Positions 48,615 to 51,617 of a stretch of 51,617 nucleotides of DNA are shown piece after piece. The notes beneath the pieces are model-generated. The model ran no database searches, was not told the DNA's origin, and saw only the letters and a program-made list of their open reading frames with translations. A program made the position numbers and the translations under genes. This DNA is from Oscillospiraceae bacterium. GTDB lineage: Bacteria > Bacillota > Clostridia > Oscillospirales > Oscillospiraceae. The stretch is from positions 1-51,617 of the forward strand of contig JAGASJ010000002.1 in NCBI GenBank assembly GCA_017621795.1, in the 5' to 3' direction. Positions within the stretch are counted from its first letter, which is position 1. Every line of letters begins with the position of its first letter.

Positions 48615-48833
48615 ATGAAAGTATTAAACACCATTATGAAGGTCGTTTTGGCCATTGCCGCTATTGCCGGCATCGTATACATCGCCGCTAAATATGGCAG
48701 TGCTATCTCCGCATGGGCCAAGAGAACCCTTGCAAAGATCAACAACACCATCAGCGGTATGCGCCGCGGCAACAAGGTCCGCAACGTAGAGGTTGCAGAG
48801 GACGTTCAGGCCGAAGAGCTGGATTTTGAGTAA
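48615..48833 (+). CDS. Small membrane protein
   Basis: A 72-residue protein with one helix (TIMKVVLAIAAIAGIVYIAA, ~6-25), a basic middle (SAWAKRTLAKI; GMRRGNKVRN) and an acidic end (EDVQAEELDFE). The start ATG 48615 is fixed by GGAGG 9 nt upstream; the frame is open further back without support. It has its own promoter and a strong terminator, so it is a real, probably well-expressed single gene. No family is recognised with confidence. Confidence 0.78.
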   Translation: MKVLNTIMKVVLAIAAIAGIVYIAAKYGSAISAWAKRTLAKINNTISGMRRGNKVRNVEVAEDVQAEELDFE

Positions 48834-48867
48834 GCACGTAAACAAAAAGCACTAAAGCGCTATACTG

Positions 48868-48904
48868 AAGAGCCCCAAACCGCACGGTTTGGGGCTCTTT
48901 TATA
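48868..48904 (+). terminator. Terminator after the small membrane protein gene
   Basis: AAGAGCCCCAAACC-GCAC-GGTTTGGGGCTCTT, a 14-bp stem followed by TTTT. Confidence 0.95.
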
Positions 48905-49350
48905 TCTTAAAGGGCAATGGGCGGGGCTCTGTCTTGCAAAAAACGACGAATTATGCTATGCTTAGATATAATAATTCTATATCTAAAGTCGAAAACAGGG
49001 GCGCCAACGCAGAGCAATGTCACTTCGTTAAATGTCTTGTAAGGGACGGTTTTACGCGGGCGGATAATATCCGCCCCTACGAGATTTATCGCACTATACA
49101 CGAAAAACAGGGGCACGGAAGCAGAGCTTTACGCGGGCGGATGATATCCGCCCCTACGGTCTATAACGCGCGTACCGTACACCCTTGTCATTCCGAGCCA
49201 GTGCGCACACTGGCGTGGGAATCCGTTTTCTTGCGGTGCGAAGTATCGCGCCGCCTTCGGCGGCAGGGGTTACGGATTGCCACTTATCGTAAACGCCCTC
49301 GCAATGACACAAACTGAATGGCATTGCCCCGATCCCCTGATTTTTGTGTG
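48905..49350. repeat. Repeat-rich gap before the sigma factor
   Basis: No gene is supported. Two copies of GCGGGCGGAT(A/G)ATATCCGC followed by CCCTACG lie at 49056-49082 and 49133-49159, separated by a unit containing ACGAAAAACAGGGGCACGGA; a related GAAAACAGGGGCGCC lies at 48990. A block at 49187-49315 has GTCATTCCGAGCCAGTGCGC, CACTGGCGTGGGAATCCG, the palindrome GCCGCCTTCGGCGGC and the CGGATTGCCAC ... CTCGCAATGACAC end seen in the 66-bp repeats. An open frame across it is fortuitous. Confidence 0.8.
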
Positions 49351-49405
49351 TTGTATTAAAAATGTAACATTTGTGACTACAAATTTTCCAAGGAGCGCTA
49401 CCGGA

Positions 49406-49891
49406 ATGAAAGCTCAATACAAATCCGAGATCAAGCGATTGTATCTCAATATGTATGCATTCTTATTTGAATATGCCCGCAGCACATTACCTACAGATGC
49501 GCTGGCGGAGGAAGCGGTGCAGGATACCTTCCAAATAGCCTGTCAGAAGCCGGAGGCGGTGCTAAGCTCCCCTAACCCGGAAGGCTGGATCGTGAAGACT
49601 CTAAAGAATGTTCTGCGGAATACAGTCAAGGAACAGAACACGTCCCGAAGGATCTTACTGAATTACTTTGCGTCGAACATAGATGATATTACCGTTACCG
49701 AAGATCGGGTCAAATTAGAAATACTTTACGAGAATGTGGCCGACCTGGAAGAGTTCAAGCTGATCAAAGCGATGGCCCTGGAAGGAAAATCGTACTTAGA
49801 AATATCCCGGGAGCTGGGCATCAGTTTGGCGGCTTGCCGAAAGCGAATGCAGCGGGCAAGAGAAAAACTTCGAAAAAAAATGAAAATTTAA
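49406..49891 (+). CDS. ECF-like sigma-70 family RNA polymerase sigma factor
   Basis: A 161-residue two-domain sigma factor. Region 2 is YAFLFEYARSTLPTDALAEE followed by AVQDTFQIACQ (~12-45), and region 4 is MALEGKSYLEISRELGISLA followed by ACRKRMQRAREKL (~120-155), the DNA-binding HTH for -35 recognition. Start ATG 49406 follows AAGGAG by ~11 nt; an upstream open frame runs through repeats and is rejected. The next gene encodes a membrane protein that could be its anti-sigma factor. A motif TGTCACAAA-N13-(T)ACACA directly after its stop recurs at the window end and could be its target promoter (inference). Confidence 0.87.
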   Translation: MKAQYKSEIKRLYLNMYAFLFEYARSTLPTDALAEEAVQDTFQIACQKPEAVLSSPNPEGWIVKTLKNVLRNTVKEQNTSRRILLNYFASNIDDITVTEDRVKLEILYENVADLEEFKLIKAMALEGKSYLEISRELGISLAACRKRMQRAREKLRKKMKI

Positions 49892-49920
49892 TGTCACAAA
49901 TCACCTTTGAAGGACACATA
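49892..49920 (+). promoter_or_regulatory. TGTCACAAA-type motif, copy 1
   Basis: TGTCACAAA (49892-49900), 13 nt with CTTT and GG at fixed places, then ACACATA. It begins right after the sigma-factor stop codon and precedes the DUF4367 gene. It shares this layout with 51587-51617. An inverted copy of its first half (ATTTGTGAC) lies at 49369-49377, upstream of the sigma gene. Confidence 0.5.
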
Positions 49921-49941
49921 TAGATGAAAGGAGGAGTAGAA

Positions 49942-50805
49942 ATGCCCGAAAACCAAAACCGCAATGAGGATGTATTTGCCAAATATAGTGCCATGAGCAC
50001 AGCGCAGCTTCAGCAGATTTTGCGGGAGGATGCTTCAAAACCTGAAGGGCAGGAAGAGACTTCAGCGGAAGCTCTGCTTTATATTATGGAGGTGCTTGCC
50101 CAGCGGCGGCGCGCCCGAAACGAGGGAAAAACTCCGGAAGAAGCACTGGAGGAATTCCACAAATACTACGAGAATAATGATGTATCTATTCAAATTGAGA
50201 GAAAACCTGATCATCGCAAAAAGATTTCTGCCTCCCCCCGATGGGTCAAGCGCCTGGCGGCGGCCGCAGCTGTTGTGGTGTTGATTTTCAGCATCTCCTT
50301 CACTGCAGAGGCTTTTGGCGTTCATATTGGCAAGCGGATCATCAACTGGACGCGGGATACATTCTCCTTCGGAAAAATGGAGGAGGATTTAAAAGATGTC
50401 CCGGCAAAGACCGATCCTGCGGTGTTTCAGGGGCTCAGGGAAGCACTTGATGCGTATGATATGACGGATTGCCCCATTCCCAGCTGGCTTCCGGAGGGCT
50501 ATACAGAGCACTCTGTCAAAGCGGCAAATACATCTGTGCAAAGAATGATTATCGCAAGATACAGATGCGAAGATGGCGATATCGTAATATGGATCGCGGA
50601 TCATCTTGAGGAAAGCCCTACTTATATAGAGCAAAGTGAGGGCCACGCTGAAATTTATGAGGTCGCAGGTGTTCCGTATTACATATTCCGGGACAACCGT
50701 AATCTGAACGCAGCCTGGATCTACGGCTCCTATGAATGCTGTATTTCAGGTCCCCTCTCAATTGAACAGATCAAGTTCATGATCGATTCTATAAGGAAAG
50801 GATAG
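49942..50805 (+). CDS. DUF4367-type membrane protein, possible anti-sigma factor
   Basis: A 287-residue protein with a cytoplasmic N-terminal part (~1-100; helical, with MSTAQLQQILREDASKPEGQ and a charged RRRARNEGKTPEEALEEFHK), one transmembrane helix (LAAAAAVVVLIFSISFTAEA, ~103-122) and an extracytoplasmic C-terminal domain with PIPSWLPEGYTEHSVKAANT, DIVIWIADH and YEVAGVPYYIFRDNRNLNAA, as seen in DUF4367. Placement behind a sigma gene and this topology suggest an anti-sigma or stress sensor; the family is often found so. ATG 49942 follows GGAGGAGTAGAA; an upstream ATG at 49924 precedes the SD. Confidence 0.8.
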   Translation: MPENQNRNEDVFAKYSAMSTAQLQQILREDASKPEGQEETSAEALLYIMEVLAQRRRARNEGKTPEEALEEFHKYYENNDVSIQIERKPDHRKKISASPRWVKRLAAAAAVVVLIFSISFTAEAFGVHIGKRIINWTRDTFSFGKMEEDLKDVPAKTDPAVFQGLREALDAYDMTDCPIPSWLPEGYTEHSVKAANTSVQRMIIARYRCEDGDIVIWIADHLEESPTYIEQSEGHAEIYEVAGVPYYIFRDNRNLNAAWIYGSYECCISGPLSIEQIKFMIDSIRKG

Positions 50806-50810
50806 ATAAT

Positions 50811-51266
50811 ATGTATAAGAAAAACCGTATAATCCTTCGCATTTGCGCGCTTATGCTGGCGTGCTTCCTTCTTCTGCCGGGCACAGCCCACGGGGCGGTG
50901 ATCGAGCCGGCGCAGCCATACGCCAGCGACTACATAATATTGTACAACGCACACATCAGCGCAATGGGCGACGGCATCTTGCAGATTTGGTTTGACGTGG
51001 TGGGAGATACGGATATGGATGAGATCGGTGCGCAGGCCATCATCCTATACGAATCCATCAATCAGACCAATTGGACACAGGTAATAAAATTTTCATACCA
51101 GAATTTCCCTTCTATGCTCATTGAAGATAATTGCACGCATTCCTCCTACATCCCCTATAGGGGGGTAGCAGGCCGATACTACAAGGCCCTTGTCTGCATT
51201 TGGGCCGGCAAGGACGGCGGCGGCGATTCCCGTTATGTATGGACCGCGCCAGTAAAAGCAACTTAA
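50811..51266 (+). CDS. Secreted protein of unknown function
   Basis: A 151-aa protein with a clear signal peptide: basic MYKKNRIILR, hydrophobic ICALMLACFLLLPG and probable cleavage after AHG (~residue 28). The mature part is predicted beta-rich and reads YASDYIILYNAHISAMGDGI, LQIWFDVVGDTDMDEIGAQA, IILYESINQTNWTQVIKFSY and GRYYKALVCIWAGKDGGGDS. It resembles small clostridial secreted proteins of the DUF6147 kind (low confidence in that name). It follows the DUF4367 gene by 5 nt with GGAAAGGATAGATAAT upstream, so it is the third gene of the sigma operon and may be the exported product under its control. Confidence 0.75.
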   Translation: MYKKNRIILRICALMLACFLLLPGTAHGAVIEPAQPYASDYIILYNAHISAMGDGILQIWFDVVGDTDMDEIGAQAIILYESINQTNWTQVIKFSYQNFPSMLIEDNCTHSSYIPYRGVAGRYYKALVCIWAGKDGGGDSRYVWTAPVKAT

Positions 51267-51278
51267 TATTACACATAG

Positions 51279-51308
51279 GAGGGCGCTGCTTTTTATGGCA
51301 GCGCCCTC
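51279..51308 (+). terminator. Hairpin after the sigma operon
   Basis: GAGGGCGCTGC-ttttta-tgGCAGCGCCCTC, a stem of 11 bp; no T-run follows, so its strength as a terminator is uncertain. Confidence 0.7.
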
Positions 51309-51586
51309 ATACTATGCATAAACCTACGTCCCACACCGTAGGGGCGGATATCATCCGCCCGGTGTTTCCCGGATACGAAAAGAAGAGAGAAGAGAGAAGA
51401 GAGAACATAGAACAGAGACGAGAAAAGGTGTCGGCAGAGCCGACGGATTAAAATTATTGCGGGCAGATCATATCTGCCCCTACGAGTTCCACCGCACGTT
51501 TTCGTCCAATCCCGTCGATTTGCAACAGGCTGAAAATGCCTGATTTTTTAATTATTTAAAAAAATAAAAAAATTTTTAAAAAAAGA
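51309..51586. repeat. Repeat-rich window end
   Basis: No gene is seen. Present are a palindrome GGGGCGGATATCATCCGCCC (51343-51362) preceded by GTA; a purine tract of GAGAA units (51377-51428) like that at 10175-10209; the palindrome GTCGGCAGAGCCGAC (51432-51446) followed by GGATTAAAATTATTGCGGGC and TATCTGCCCCTACGAG, closely matching 34456-34512; and an A/T-only tract (51541-51584). Confidence 0.75.
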
Positions 51587-51617
51587 TGTCACAAAGTGGC
51601 TTTCCCGGTACACACAT
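51587..51617 (+). promoter_or_regulatory. TGTCACAAA-type motif, copy 2 (window end)
   Basis: TGTCACAAA (51587-51595), 13 nt with CTTT and GG at the same offsets as copy 1, then TACACACAT. It is directed out of the window, so a further gene with the same control probably starts just beyond 51617. Confidence 0.5.

Noticed and set aside
48889-49317. 142-codon frame across the repeat region
   Set aside because: It runs through several palindromic repeats and a terminator, and its product has no recognisable features.
1-51617. tRNA or rRNA genes
   Set aside because: No cloverleaf with conserved TTCGA-type arm or rRNA core sequence was noticed on either strand; a dedicated tRNA scan was not possible.

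Overview
The window looks like a chromosome segment of a gut-type member of the Clostridia (Bacillota), most likely in or near Oscillospiraceae/Ruminococcaceae. The grounds are the uninterrupted S10-spc-alpha ribosomal block with a KOW-domain gene between map and infA, a cysteine-poor S4, zinc-type S14 and L31, strong GGAGG ribosome binding sites, TTGACA/TATAAT promoters, and many dispersed short palindromic repeats. The genus is not determined. No rRNA, tRNA or CRISPR array was seen.

Layout. (1) 0.2-1.0 kb: a divergent XRE regulator / SLOG-protein pair around a palindromic operator. (2) 1.3-17.3 kb, minus strand: 31 genes from rpsJ to rplQ including secY, adk, map, infA and rpoA, with a strong promoter and about 265-nt leader upstream and a strong terminator downstream. 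A 259-nt repeat-bearing gap separates rpsN from rpsH. (3) 17.4-19.2 kb: a single ABC exporter half-transporter. (4) 19.45-21.2 kb: a cassette of a structured leader RNA, a DUF4417-like gene, a stand-alone EndoU-type RNase toxin and a probable immunity gene. (5) 21.3-27.0 kb: flavin reductase, AzlCD amino-acid exporter and a metY-patB-DUF1846 sulfur amino-acid operon. (6) 27.0-31.9 kb, minus strand: a tight five-gene operon (sugar-phosphate transferase, HpcH/HpaI-type aldolase, D-2-hydroxyacid dehydrogenase, two nucleotidyltransferase paralogues) that looks like surface-glycan or modified-sugar chemistry. (7) 32.1-34.4 kb: a cation/proton antiporter, then a second XRE/SLOG pair. (8) 34.4-35.4 kb: a gene-free kilobase of nested repeats, including a 129-bp duplication.

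(9) 35.4-38.3 kb, minus strand: murC-ddl-DUF1934 (peptidoglycan precursors). (10) 38.5-42.0 kb, minus strand: SPFH protein with zinc ribbons, zinc-ribbon membrane protein, tiny membrane protein and HAD phosphatase, recalling the Bacillus ydjGHI membrane-stress module. (11) 42.0-44.6 kb: rpmE, an M29 aminopeptidase and a homocysteine S-methyltransferase. (12) 44.7-46.1 kb: a BlaI/M56 (BlaR1-like) pair with two operator palindromes. (13) 46.3-48.9 kb: a membrane-anchored E2-acyltransferase-like protein, a biotin ligase and a small membrane protein. (14) 48.9-49.4 kb: repeats. (15) 49.4-51.3 kb: an ECF-like sigma factor, a DUF4367 membrane protein and a secreted protein. A promoter-like motif beside the sigma gene recurs at the very end of the window.

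The best candidates for undescribed biology are the leader RNA plus EndoU cassette at 19.5-21.2 kb, in which a hairpin arm is perfectly complementary to the downstream ribosome binding site, and the twice-occurring XRE/SLOG divergent module, in which palindromes overlap the promoters. Functions are inferred from motifs and family knowledge; no database search was run.
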